A DNA stretch of 64,000 bases from the NCBI GenBank assembly GCA_046331665.1, contig JAXLQK010000033.1:1-64000 (forward strand), in the 5' to 3' direction. Made by a program: the position numbers and the translations under genes. How positions within the stretch are numbered: the first letter of the stretch is position 1; every line of letters starts with the position of its first letter. This DNA comes from CAWBAT01 sp046331665 (GTDB lineage Bacteria; Acidobacteriota; Terriglobia; Versatilivoradales; Versatilivoraceae). The notes beneath the pieces are model-generated. The model searched no databases. It was not told where the DNA came from and saw only the letters and a list, made by a program, of their open reading frames with translations. Of the stretch, positions 44,466 through 52,359 are shown one piece after another.

Positions 44466-45559
44466 CGTGAACCAGCCATTTTGACGTTCAATCTAGGCAG
44501 CAGCTTGACAGCCTCACGTTTCTTTTCATCCACAATCTTGGCGTAAAGCTGGGTCGTCGTCACATCGCGGTGGCCGAGCAGTTTGGACATCGTATACAGG
44601 TCGATTCCTTGAGTGAGACCCAAGGTGGCATATGTATGTCGAGCGCAATGGAATGAAATCTTCTTGTCTATTCCAGCCCGTTTCACCCATTGCCGAATAG
44701 CCTTGTCGATACTTTGTTGTGCTCCAAGTTTGAAAACCACATCTTGCGGAATTTTCGTCTTAAGCTTTCGTGATGGCTTGGCATTGGCTTGCTTTTCGAG
44801 AATTAACCCCGCCTCTTCCGGTAATGGGAGTGTCTCAACATCACCGGTCTTGGCTTGAGTGAACTCCAGTGAGTAACCTCCATTCACCCGCTTGACCTTG
44901 CGCCAAGTCAATGCTCGTACGTCCGAATATCTCAATCCGCTGAACACCGAAAACAAGAAGGCTTGTTTCGTCTCTTCATTACCGCAGGGAGTGACTGCCA
45001 ATTTCCGGATTTCCTCGAGGGTGAGATATTCCCGACGTGTCTCCTTTTTCCTGATCGAAATGTCCAAGGCCGGATTTCTGGGGAATATTCCATCTCGCAC
45101 CGCTTGATGACAGGCGGTTTTGATTCGTGCCAGGTACACTTGGGCTGAATTGGGGCTCAGGTTCGTTAAAAGGTTCTCCTTGAATGACTGCAAGAATCCG
45201 CTATCGACCTGGTCAAATTGCAGATTTGGACTGGAGAAATTAACGAGGTGTTGAATGGCATTTTTCCAGACAACCTGAGTATTGAGGGAGCGTTTGCTCT
45301 TTCCGAGTCTTTTGCAGTACTCAACGAAATTGGCCTTCAATTTGGAGGGAATTGGCAGACCATGCGGCCGATTGGCAATTTCCAATTGCCGTTTTGCGCA
45401 AATGGACTTTGCCAGGCGTAAGGTTTCCTTGTCTTCCTTTCGATCGCCGACCAAAAATAATTGTAAATACTCCAGCCAGCGATTTCCCTGGTCATGAATA
45501 TCGAGATACAGCGTTTTACGCCGTCGGCTGGTTTGGCGAGATCGCAAGCGGACGCCCAT
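44462..45559 (-). CDS. Tyrosine recombinase (integrase) of the 36-kb element
   Basis: 365 residues. Arm-binding N-terminus rich in basic residues (RSRQTSRRRKTLYLDIHDQG, as in Bacteroidota-type Arm-DNA-bind domains), SAM-like core-binding domain (about 75-170), catalytic domain with Arg in FSVFSGLRYSDVRALTW, Lys in TQAKTGDV, HxxR in FHCARHTYATLGL, His in LLGHRDVTTTQ and Tyr nucleophile in LYAKIV. All catalytic residues are present. The start lies about 300 bases inside the right repeat, next to a cluster of TTTACAACGG sites. The Bacteroidota flavour of integrase and RteC-like partner suggests that the element crossed phyla. Confidence 0.92.
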   Translation of the reverse strand: MGVRLRSRQTSRRRKTLYLDIHDQGNRWLEYLQLFLVGDRKEDKETLRLAKSICAKRQLEIANRPHGLPIPSKLKANFVEYCKRLGKSKRSLNTQVVWKNAIQHLVNFSSPNLQFDQVDSGFLQSFKENLLTNLSPNSAQVYLARIKTACHQAVRDGIFPRNPALDISIRKKETRREYLTLEEIRKLAVTPCGNEETKQAFLFSVFSGLRYSDVRALTWRKVKRVNGGYSLEFTQAKTGDVETLPLPEEAGLILEKQANAKPSRKLKTKIPQDVVFKLGAQQSIDKAIRQWVKRAGIDKKISFHCARHTYATLGLTQGIDLYTMSKLLGHRDVTTTQLYAKIVDEKKREAVKLLPRLNVKMAGSR

Positions 45560-45570
45560 CGGGACTCTCC

Positions 45571-45752
45571 TTTACAACGGAAAAAGGGTTTGGAAATACT
45601 CCCAGCCCTTACAACGGTTTGGTTGGAATCGGGCGTCCTGAGCAGAATAGCGGGGAAAGGCGTTGTAAGAAATCCTGGGAAAAACTGCCGACTTTTTACA
45701 ACGAACGTGCCAGCAGGGAAATCCTACTGTTTTTACAACGTCTGTACAACGG
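45571..45752. repeat. Cluster of TTTACAACGG sites (candidate arm sites, right end)
   Basis: Copies at 45571-45580, 45609-45617, 45661-45668 (inverted), 45694-45704 and the tandem pair 45733-45752. The pair has the same TTACAACG-N4-TACAACGG layout as 9678-9697 at the other end. They lie directly upstream of the integrase gene and so could also autoregulate it. Confidence 0.65.
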
Positions 45753-45778
45753 TTTTTGACAAAAAAGGACAAAAAAGA

Positions 45779-45806
45779 AAAGCCACTCACAAAATCGAGT
45801 GGCTTT
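45779..45806 (-). terminator. Terminator hairpin near the right end
   Basis: AAGCCACTC-ACAAAATC-GAGTGGCTT extended by A-T pairs; on the minus strand it is followed by TTTCTTTTTTGTCCTTTTTT. It would stop leftward transcription entering the element from the chromosome. Confidence 0.65.
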
Positions 45807-45865
45807 AAGTGACTGGTATAATTGCTGTTATTTAGTTGTTACTTGTTGATGATTTTTCTAAAAAT

Positions 45866-45889
45866 TTCTACCGCTGAATTACTCCCGCT
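45866..45889. repeat. att repeat, right copy (orphan 5' end of tRNA-Gly)
   Basis: 24 bases identical to 9605-9628; similarity to the tRNA stops abruptly on the element side, so only the acceptor 5' strand and D arm are duplicated. Confidence 0.88.
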
Positions 45890-45910
45890 CATCGACCTGT
45901 CTAGCTGGTT

Positions 45911-45939
45911 AATATAAGGCCTCGGCTTATTCTTTGCAA
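45911..45939 (-). promoter_or_regulatory. Displaced native promoter of tRNA-Gly
   Basis: On the minus strand TTGCAA (45939-45934), 17-base spacer, TATATT (45916-45911), pointing at the orphan tRNA 5' end that begins about 22 bases further on. This is what remains of the original tRNA promoter after insertion. Confidence 0.6.
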
Positions 45940-46119
45940 GAGGCTAAATCTCTATCCTTTTCCTGTCCGACCGCATAGGCTGTTCAACCGTCGGGAATAA
46001 AATAACCCGGTAACACCATCCTCCAAAATTAGCTGATGGCCTAAACCCATAACGCACGAATAAGTATCCATTCATAGGAAAGCGTGTGAGAGGTTGTTCC
46101 GCGAAGCAGTCAGGTGGGG

Positions 46120-46590
46120 CTAATCGGCGTGGTTCAGCGAGATAGTGAGCAGGTTTTTGTTCCCAATCCGCTCGTAACTCAACTCATCGACGAAACTTCT
46201 TACCAGGGCAATTCCATATCCTGAAGCAGTAGCCTCTTCCAATGAACCTGGCATCTGAAATCCTTCATAGGTTACAGGATTGAAGATCTTTCCATCGTCT
46301 TCAATCGTGAGAAGAGTTCTCTTTTCAATGCTGGAAAGAGAAATGTTGATCGCATGCTCCTCCAAATCAGCATAGCCATGGACCATGATGTTCGTGAGAA
46401 GTTCGTTAAGACAGAAGTCGAGTTTTTCAACTTCACTCGTGCGCAACCCTAACTGGCGAGCCGCCTGGTATAGCCATTGCGTTGCCCGGCGCAACTCCTC
46501 CATGCGGTTTATGATTGTTGTTTGATGGCGAGGGAAGTTGTCGCCTTCTTGGGTGCAAGCCACGGAATCCAGGTATTGAACTTGATCCAT
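46120..46590 (-). CDS. RsbW/SpoIIAB-like anti-sigma ATP-binding kinase
   Basis: 156 residues. GHKL ATPase motifs: N box LDFCLNELLTNIMVHGYADL, G1 LLTIEDDGKIFNP, G2 SGYGIALVRSFVDELSYE. These are HATPase_c_2 proteins that phosphorylate a STAS antagonist and bind a sigma factor or other partner. The start MDQVQYLDSVAC (46590) lies 11 bases after the stop of the STAS gene, so the two form an operon; the frame extends to 46689 within the STAS gene but without a ribosome site. No sigma factor gene is adjacent. Confidence 0.85.
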   Translation of the reverse strand: MDQVQYLDSVACTQEGDNFPRHQTTIINRMEELRRATQWLYQAARQLGLRTSEVEKLDFCLNELLTNIMVHGYADLEEHAINISLSSIEKRTLLTIEDDGKIFNPVTYEGFQMPGSLEEATASGYGIALVRSFVDELSYERIGNKNLLTISLNHAD

Positions 46591-46600
46591 TAGAGGGTGA

Positions 46601-46945
46601 TCAGGCCAGTAAAGCAGTGACGGCTTCGTCGTAATTATCGTAAACAGGGATGACTTTGTCGATGCCTGTTGTGGCCAACACCTTGGCAACGATAGGCTGT
46701 GGATTCAACAAGACCAGATTTCCTCCTCGTCGGCGTGCCGCCTTGGCATTGGTGACGAGGGTTCCAAGACCGATAGAGGCTATGAATTCAAGCAAGGACA
46801 AATCAATCATGATGCTGTCCTTTTCTCCGGTGGACGCATGAGCGGTTAGTTTCCCGCTAATTTCATTCGTTCCCTCCAGGTCCATGCGGCCTTGTAAGGA
46901 AATCTTACGGATCCCGTTTGTTAGATCGTCCACAGTCATTTGCAT
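46601..46945 (-). CDS. STAS-domain anti-sigma factor antagonist
   Basis: 114 residues. STAS fold with MIDLSLLEFIASIGLGTLVT, where the Ser of ASIG is the expected phosphorylation site, and LLNPQPIVAKVLATTGIDKV. AAGGAAAGAAAC precedes MQMTVDDL. Partner of the downstream RsbW-like kinase in a partner-switching module. Confidence 0.88.
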   Translation of the reverse strand: MQMTVDDLTNGIRKISLQGRMDLEGTNEISGKLTAHASTGEKDSIMIDLSLLEFIASIGLGTLVTNAKAARRRGGNLVLLNPQPIVAKVLATTGIDKVIPVYDNYDEAVTALLA

Positions 46946-47293
46946 GTTTCTTTCCTTGGCAGAATTGGATCGTGATCAGGAAAACAGCCGAGCAGGGGGC
47001 ATCCCCCTCTATCGGCGCTGGAAAAATTCACATATACCAAGCAGATATTTCTCGAGTGTTAAACAGCGGTTAACATCGTGTTAATTCTAAATGCCACTTG
47101 GATTTCGAATCCAGAGAGTCAAAGGAAGATATCCTGATCCTGCCTCTCTGAGGTTGCGAATTTTCTCAGGTCGAGTCTAGCTTCTCCCGCCAAGGTCGTT
47201 CTCCGTTCAAAAAAATTGCAATTGGATGAAATGTGCGCTGAATGAAGTGATAAATTAAACAGCGCGTGACCCAACCCGCACCCTTACAAAGTT
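46946..47293. other. Intergenic stretch between STAS operon and isomerase gene
   Basis: No coding frame of quality. Contains the promoter region of the STAS/RsbW operon and a small GGGGGCATCCCCC dyad near 46995. Nothing else recognised. Confidence 0.35.
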
Positions 47294-48067
47294 TCAACTA
47301 AAAATCCTGCGAAAGCTTTTGAGTGCGCTTCGGTCGTCTGCGATGGGAAATGCTTCCAGCCCAACATTTCCTGAATAGTTGATCGTGCTCAATGTTTGCG
47401 CAATTTGTCCATAATCAATCTCCCCGGTGCCCGGCTCATGCCGTCCAGGGACATCTGCCACATGGACATGCCCGAGGAATGGCTGACACAGCTTAATTTT
47501 TTCAATCAAATTTCCTTCTTGAACCTGGGCGTGATAGAGGTCAAGGAGAACTCTGATCTTTGAACTACCGACTTCAGAGACCAGATGCAGGGCATCCTCC
47601 ACATGAGGAAGCGGGTAATTGGAATGATCCACGTTGGTGTTGAGATGTTCCAGACAGAAAACGACATTGGCCTTTTCAGCAAGTTCTGCCACGCGGCACA
47701 GAGTCTTGTAGGCCGTAATCCAACGAATGGCCGGATTGGCCGCCACCGGATGAGCCGCTTCTCCCTTGGGCCCCAATTCTCCAGCCAGCAAAATCAGTTT
47801 CCCGCAACCAAGTTTTTCAGCCACGGGGAGACAGCTTTTTACACCGTTTAGAAACAGCTCCACCCCATCGGGATGGACCATGCTTCCCCGCATGGAGCCG
47901 ACAAAATTACTGATCTTCAGATTCGGTATGCCTGCAAGCTCATTGAGGTCATGATGATCCCATCGCCAGAATTCGACTTGAAATCCCTCTGCGGCAATCT
48001 CTCGCACACGGTCCTTGAAGGGTAGATGACGAAACACCGTCTCTGCGCACACCGATAAGCCATACAT
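47294..48067 (-). CDS. TIM-barrel sugar isomerase/epimerase, hydroxypyruvate-isomerase-like
   Basis: 257 residues, AP_endonuc_2 family. Conserved metal/active-site segments: FQVEFWRWDHHDLNEL, CLEHLNTNVDHSNYPLPH, RVLLDLYHAQVQEGNLIE, LGHVHVADVPGRHEPGTGEI and NVGLEAFP. The pattern VEFW, then LEHLN, LLDxYHAQ and HVHVADVPGRHEPG is that of hydroxypyruvate isomerase-like proteins (Hyi). GGGGAGAAAAAGAT lies before the ATG. No pathway partner is next to it, so the physiological substrate is open. Confidence 0.82.
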   Translation of the reverse strand: MYGLSVCAETVFRHLPFKDRVREIAAEGFQVEFWRWDHHDLNELAGIPNLKISNFVGSMRGSMVHPDGVELFLNGVKSCLPVAEKLGCGKLILLAGELGPKGEAAHPVAANPAIRWITAYKTLCRVAELAEKANVVFCLEHLNTNVDHSNYPLPHVEDALHLVSEVGSSKIRVLLDLYHAQVQEGNLIEKIKLCQPFLGHVHVADVPGRHEPGTGEIDYGQIAQTLSTINYSGNVGLEAFPIADDRSALKSFRRIFS

Positions 48068-48520
48068 ATCTTTTTCTCCCCGGCTTTAATTCCCATGGAG
48101 GTGGAAACCCAATGGGAATGCAGGATATGGAACTTTCACACCTTCGCAATTGAGCATCTTCCTTATAGCGCGAAACAAGAGATTTGTCATTCTCACCGCG
48201 CATTGCACGGGATTTCACAAGACATTTGAATCTTTGAAAGCTGAATCATGCTTTTGAAGTTCTATTCCCCGCGTGAATTCGATATTCGACAATTAATGGT
48301 TATAATTTTAACGATTAGCAGGTTGCTGGAAAACTCATTGTAACGGCGCTCTAGGAGCGCCGATGTAGGTGATAAAACGAACCGCTCGGGATTCGGCGGT
48401 CACAGACTGCCGCTACAGAATTGGCTGCTTTGGTAGAGTGATAAAACGAACTGCTCGGGATTCGGCGGTCATAGACCGCCGCTACAGTCTCTCCTATGGT
48501 TTCTCTGAAAGGGCTTAATC
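48068..48520. other. Intergenic stretch with REP palindromes
   Basis: No gene. Contains REP-type hairpins at 48344-48362 and two GTAG-type units ending GCCGCTACAG at about 48394-48418 and 48462-48487, each preceded by the same GATAAAACGAAC...CTCGGGATT context. They belong to the family described at 50361-52330. Confidence 0.6.
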
Positions 48521-49930
48521 ATGCAGACGGAAAAGTACAGGAACATCATTGTCGGGAGCGGGGAAGGGGGAAAGTACCTTGCATGGCATCTCGCGCAGTC
48601 TGGAGAACAGACCGTCGTTGTTGAACGGCGATGGGTTGGCGGTTCCTGCCCGAACATCAATTGTCTTCCCAGCAAAAACGAAATTTGGAGCGCTCGAGTT
48701 GCCAATCTCCTTCATCACGCCGCCGCCTTCGGAGCTGCAGCCGCTTCCCCTTTGATCGATATGGCGGTCGTGCGGAAACGAAAGCGCGAGATGGTCGAAG
48801 GGCTGATTCAGATGCATCTCGACCGTTACCGAAAAACCGGCGCCGAGCTCGTGATGGGCGAGGCCAAGTTTGTTGCCAATAAAACGCTTGAGGTAAGTCT
48901 CAATGGTGGCGGCACACGCCGGCTAATGGGAGAGCGCATTTTCCTGAATCTTGGCACTCATGCCTCAATCCCCTCAGTACCCGGACTGGCGGAGAGTCGC
49001 CCGCTCACCCATATCGAGATTCTGGAGCTCGATCGTCTCCCCAAACACCTCATCATTGTTGGTGGCGGTTATGTGGGCCTCGAATTTGCCCAGGCCTATC
49101 GGCGTTTCGGGAGTCAGGTGACGATTGTCCAGCGAGGCGCACAGTTTTTGGCTAGAGAAGACCCCGACGTGGCTGCTGAGATGGTCAAAATTCTCTCTGC
49201 AGAAGGCATTGAGATGATTCCATCGGCCGAGATCACTGCTGTTCAAGGTCGTTGCGGAACCGAGGTTACTGTGTTCTTAAAATCGTCTGCAGTGGAAAGA
49301 GCCCTTCGCGGCAGCGACATCCTAGTGGCAGCAGGCCGGACGCCCAACACTTCCGGCGTCGGCCTTGAGCTGACCGGTGTAGAAGTGGACTCCCGAGGTT
49401 ACATCATAGTCACCGACCGGCTGGAGACGACTGCTTCGAATATTTGGGCGATCGGGGAATGCGCGGGCAGTCCACAGTTCACGCATGCTTCATTCGACGA
49501 CTTTCGAGTCATCCGCGATAATCTTTCAGGTGTACACCGCAGCCTGCGTGATCGGCTGGTCCCCTATTGTCTGTTCACCGACCCTCAACTGGCTCACGTC
49601 GGCCTCACCGAAACTGAAGCACGCAGCCGCGGTATTGCCACCCGAATCGTATCATTGCCAATGGCTGCCGTATTGCGCACGCGAACTACCGGGGAGACCC
49701 AGGGATTTATGAAAGCGCTGATCGATGCAAAGAGCGATCGCATTCTGGGCTTTACCATGATCGGACCGGAGGCCGGAGAAGTCATGGCGGTGGTGCAGAC
49801 GGCCATGCTGGGAGGCTTGCCTTACACGGTATTGCGCGACGCCATTTTCACGCACCCCACGATGGCGGAAGGGCTCAATACTCTTTTCTCCAGCGTTAAA
49901 CCAGCGAATGCGATGACGCCTTTATCATGA
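48521..49930 (+). CDS. FAD-dependent pyridine-nucleotide disulfide oxidoreductase (mercuric-reductase-like)
   Basis: 469 residues. FAD motif IIVGSGEGGKYLAWHLAQSG; redox-active disulfide CPNINC in WVGGSCPNINCLPSK; NAD(P) motif IIVGGGYVGLEFAQAYRRFG; second FAD site WAIGECAGSPQFTHA; C-terminal dimerisation domain with the catalytic His in TMAEGLNTLFSS preceded by THP. Relatives are annotated mercuric or dihydrolipoyl reductases, but the NmerA domain and the C-terminal vicinal cysteines of MerA are absent and no mer genes are near, so mercury as substrate is doubtful. Probably a general disulfide or thiol reductase. Confidence 0.82.
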   Translation: MQTEKYRNIIVGSGEGGKYLAWHLAQSGEQTVVVERRWVGGSCPNINCLPSKNEIWSARVANLLHHAAAFGAAAASPLIDMAVVRKRKREMVEGLIQMHLDRYRKTGAELVMGEAKFVANKTLEVSLNGGGTRRLMGERIFLNLGTHASIPSVPGLAESRPLTHIEILELDRLPKHLIIVGGGYVGLEFAQAYRRFGSQVTIVQRGAQFLAREDPDVAAEMVKILSAEGIEMIPSAEITAVQGRCGTEVTVFLKSSAVERALRGSDILVAAGRTPNTSGVGLELTGVEVDSRGYIIVTDRLETTASNIWAIGECAGSPQFTHASFDDFRVIRDNLSGVHRSLRDRLVPYCLFTDPQLAHVGLTETEARSRGIATRIVSLPMAAVLRTRTTGETQGFMKALIDAKSDRILGFTMIGPEAGEVMAVVQTAMLGGLPYTVLRDAIFTHPTMAEGLNTLFSSVKPANAMTPLS

Positions 49931-50065
49931 GGCGATTCTTCGCTAGCCACAAAGGCCGAAAGCAGAGGGGGCCCAAATAGGAGCTCGCTTGGTTTACTAC
50001 GGGCAAAGAGAGAGAATAGAAAAGAATTCATTTTGGGTTATCAAAATAAATCCATGGAGGAACTC

Positions 50066-50332
50066 ATGTCTGATTTCAAAGTGATCTATGAGGAATTCAA
50101 GATTCAAGGCAAGGACCTGGTCGAGAAGCTGAAAGCCCTTGTCCATGAAGGGAACATTCGGCGGATCATCATCAAAGACCACTCGGGAAACACCTTTTTG
50201 GAGATCCCCGTCACCGTGGCGGCGGTAGGAATCATTGCCGCCCCGGTCCTGGCAGCCATTGGCGCCATTGCCGCCTTGGTCTCTGATTTCACGATCGTAG
50301 TGGAAAAGTCCCAGGAAACGCCAAAATCTTAG
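50066..50332 (+). CDS. DUF4342 protein
   Basis: 88 residues: FKVIYEEFKIQGKDLVEKLK, EGNIRRIIIKDHSGNTFLEI, then a hydrophobic hairpin PVTVAAVGIIAAPVLAAIGA and IVVEKSQE. This is the DUF4342 layout, a soluble helical head and one membrane hairpin, function unknown. ATGGAGGAACTC directly precedes the chosen ATG and rules out the longer frame from 50033. Confidence 0.85.
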   Translation: MSDFKVIYEEFKIQGKDLVEKLKALVHEGNIRRIIIKDHSGNTFLEIPVTVAAVGIIAAPVLAAIGAIAALVSDFTIVVEKSQETPKS

Positions 50333-50589
50333 CCAAGTTATCCAGCATCCATTTCCTATTCTGTAGCGGCGGTCTATGACCGCCGAGTCACGAGGAATTC
50401 GGTAGATCGCAATTTGTCGGCGCTCATAGAGCGCCGCTACAGCACCAGCTACAACACCGGCTACAACACCAACAACACCGGCACGCCAGTCTATGACCGC
50501 CGAGTCACAAGCGGTTCTTAAACTCACACCACATCGGCGCTCATAGAGCGCCGCTACAGCACCAGCTAGTGCGCCGCTACAAAAATCAC

Positions 50590-51057
50590 TCACTTGGAGA
50601 GCGTTAGGCGACTGATCTCCCCCTGATATGGCCATTTCGATGGCGAATCAACCAAACCTGCACGGACAGGATTTAACATCATATAATTCCACTTTTCAGA
50701 ATATGATTCTTCCGTTCTCAGTACATGGTCAAAGAAACCCTTTTGCCAGTGTGGAGCGGGATGGCCTCGGAGATTCAAGCTCTTCGAAAGTGAATTTTTC
50801 AGTGCCTTCATCCAAACTGAAAGGCAGACAGATTCCGTGCTCAAGGAAAGAAAGAAGTGCAAGTGATCGGGCATGATCAGAAAGCGGCCAACAAAATAGT
50901 GTTTTTCAATCGCTCGCACCGAAAACTCCACGAATGTCTTGTGAACTTCTCGATTGGTTAGGATTGGTTTGCGGTCTATGGTGCAGAACGTAATGAAATA
51001 AAGTGGGTTGGTAGAGTAGATGCGACTGAGTCTTTGCAGTCGCGGACGAACAATCAT
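50590..51057 (-). CDS. REP-associated tyrosine transposase (RAYT, IS200-like Y1 HUH)
   Basis: 155 residues: IYSTNPLYFITFCTIDRKPI, the HUH-type motif MPDHLHFFLSL, GHPAPHWQKGFFDHVLRTEE and the catalytic-Tyr helix SYSEKWNYMMLNPVRAG. This is the domesticated TnpA-REP branch of the IS200/IS605 Y1 transposases, which act on GTAG-headed REP hairpins; such hairpins flank this gene on both sides. Length and all motifs are intact. No ends of a conventional IS200 element are seen. Confidence 0.9.
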   Translation of the reverse strand: MIVRPRLQRLSRIYSTNPLYFITFCTIDRKPILTNREVHKTFVEFSVRAIEKHYFVGRFLIMPDHLHFFLSLSTESVCLSVWMKALKNSLSKSLNLRGHPAPHWQKGFFDHVLRTEESYSEKWNYMMLNPVRAGLVDSPSKWPYQGEISRLTLSK

Positions 51058-51513
51058 TTTCTGTAGCGGCGGTCTATGACCGCCGGGTCACGAGCGGTTT
51101 GTTAACTCACACCACATCGGCGCTCATAGAGCGCCGCTACGGCAGCAGCTACAACACCAACAACACCGGCACGCCAGTCTTCGACCGCCGAGTCACGAGC
51201 GGATCGTTTGATCGCAATCTGTCGGCGCTCATAGAGCGCCGCTACAGCACCAGCTACAGCACCAGCTACAGCACTAACTATGCCTGAAGCACCGGTCTAT
51301 GACCGCCGAGTCACGAGGAATTCGGTAGATCGCAATTTGTCGGCGCTTCGGTAGAGCGCCGCTACAGCACCAGCTACAACACCGGCTACAACACCAACAA
51401 CACCGGCACGCCAGTCTATGACCGCCGAGTCACAAGCGGTTCTTAAACTCACACCACATCGGCGCTCGCGAGCGCCGCTACAGCACCAGCTAGTGCGCCG
51501 CTACAAAAATCAC

Positions 51514-51980
51514 TCACTTGAGAGCGTTAGGCGACTGATCTCCCCCTGATATGGCCATTTCGATGGCGAATCAACCAAACCTGCACGGACAGGATTTAAC
51601 ATCATATAATTCCACTTTTTCAGAATATGATTCTTCCGTTCTCAGTACATGGTCAAAGAAACCCTTTTGCCAGTGTGGAAGCGGATGGCCTTCGGAGATT
51701 CAAGTCTTTCGAAAGTGAATTTTCAGTGCCTTCATCCAAACCTTTAAGGCAGACAGATTCCGTGCTCAAGGAAAGAAAGAAGTGCAAACAGGCATAATCA
51801 GAAAGCGGCCGACAAAAGAGTGCTTTTCAATCGCTCGCACCGAAAAACTCCACGAATGTCTCGCAAACTTCTTGATTGGTTGTGATTGCATTGCGGTCTA
51901 TGGTGCAGAACGTAATGAAAAACAAGTGGGTTGGTAGAGTAGATGCGACTGAGTCTTTGCAGTCGCGGACGAACGATCAT
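51514..51980 (-). pseudogene. Second RAYT copy, broken by small indels
   Basis: DNA nearly identical to 50590-51057 but with several one- or two-base indels (for example at the run of T near 51615 and around 51680, 51740, 51845), so the frame from 51980 (MIVRPRLQRLSRIYSTNPL) fails after about 20 matching residues. Part of the duplicated block. Confidence 0.8.
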
Positions 51981-52359
51981 TTTCTGTAGCGGCGGTCTAT
52001 GACCGCCGAGTCATGAGAGGTTTGCTAACTCACACCAGATCGGCGCTCATAGAGCGCCGCTACAGCACCAGCTAGAGCGCCGCTACGCACCGGTTAGAGC
52101 ACCGCTACAACACCGGCACGCCAGTCTATGACTGCCGAGTCACGAGGTTTGTTAACACACACCAGATCGGCGCTCATAGAGCGCCGCTACAGCAGCAGCT
52201 ACAACACCAACAACACCGGCACGCCAGTCTATGACTGTCGAGTCACGAGCGGTTTGTTTGATCGCAATTTGTCGGCGCTCATAGAGCGCCGCTACAGCAG
52301 CAGCTAGAGCGCTGCTACAGCCTCCTCCTAAAAAGCGGGCTAGGTTGCAGCAAGTCCTG

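Larger units (their letters stand above)
50361..52330. repeat. RAYT-associated REP/BIME cluster, partly duplicated
   Basis: At least a dozen hairpins of two sister types, both starting with GTAG: one stem is CGGCGGTC/GACCGCCG, the other CGGCGCTC/GAGCGCCG. They alternate head-to-head as BIME-like pairs, separated by spacers such as CACGAGGAATTCGGTAGATC and AACACCGGCACGCCAGT. The block 50372-51140, including the RAYT gene, is repeated almost exactly at 51292-52065. The translated repeat gives spurious peptides of the type SALIERRY; no host gene lies here. Confidence 0.85.

Noticed and set aside
48521..49930. Naming the flavoprotein merA
   Set aside because: It lacks the NmerA domain and C-terminal vicinal Cys pair, and no mercury genes are nearby.
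51099..51287. Open frame with repeated SALIERRY-type peptides
   Set aside because: It is the translation of REP hairpins; no ribosome site and the same peptide arises wherever the repeat occurs.
50361..52330. CRISPR array, because of regularly recurring short palindromic units
   Set aside because: Units alternate in orientation and type, spacers are themselves repeated, and no cas gene is present; the RAYT gene explains them as REPs.
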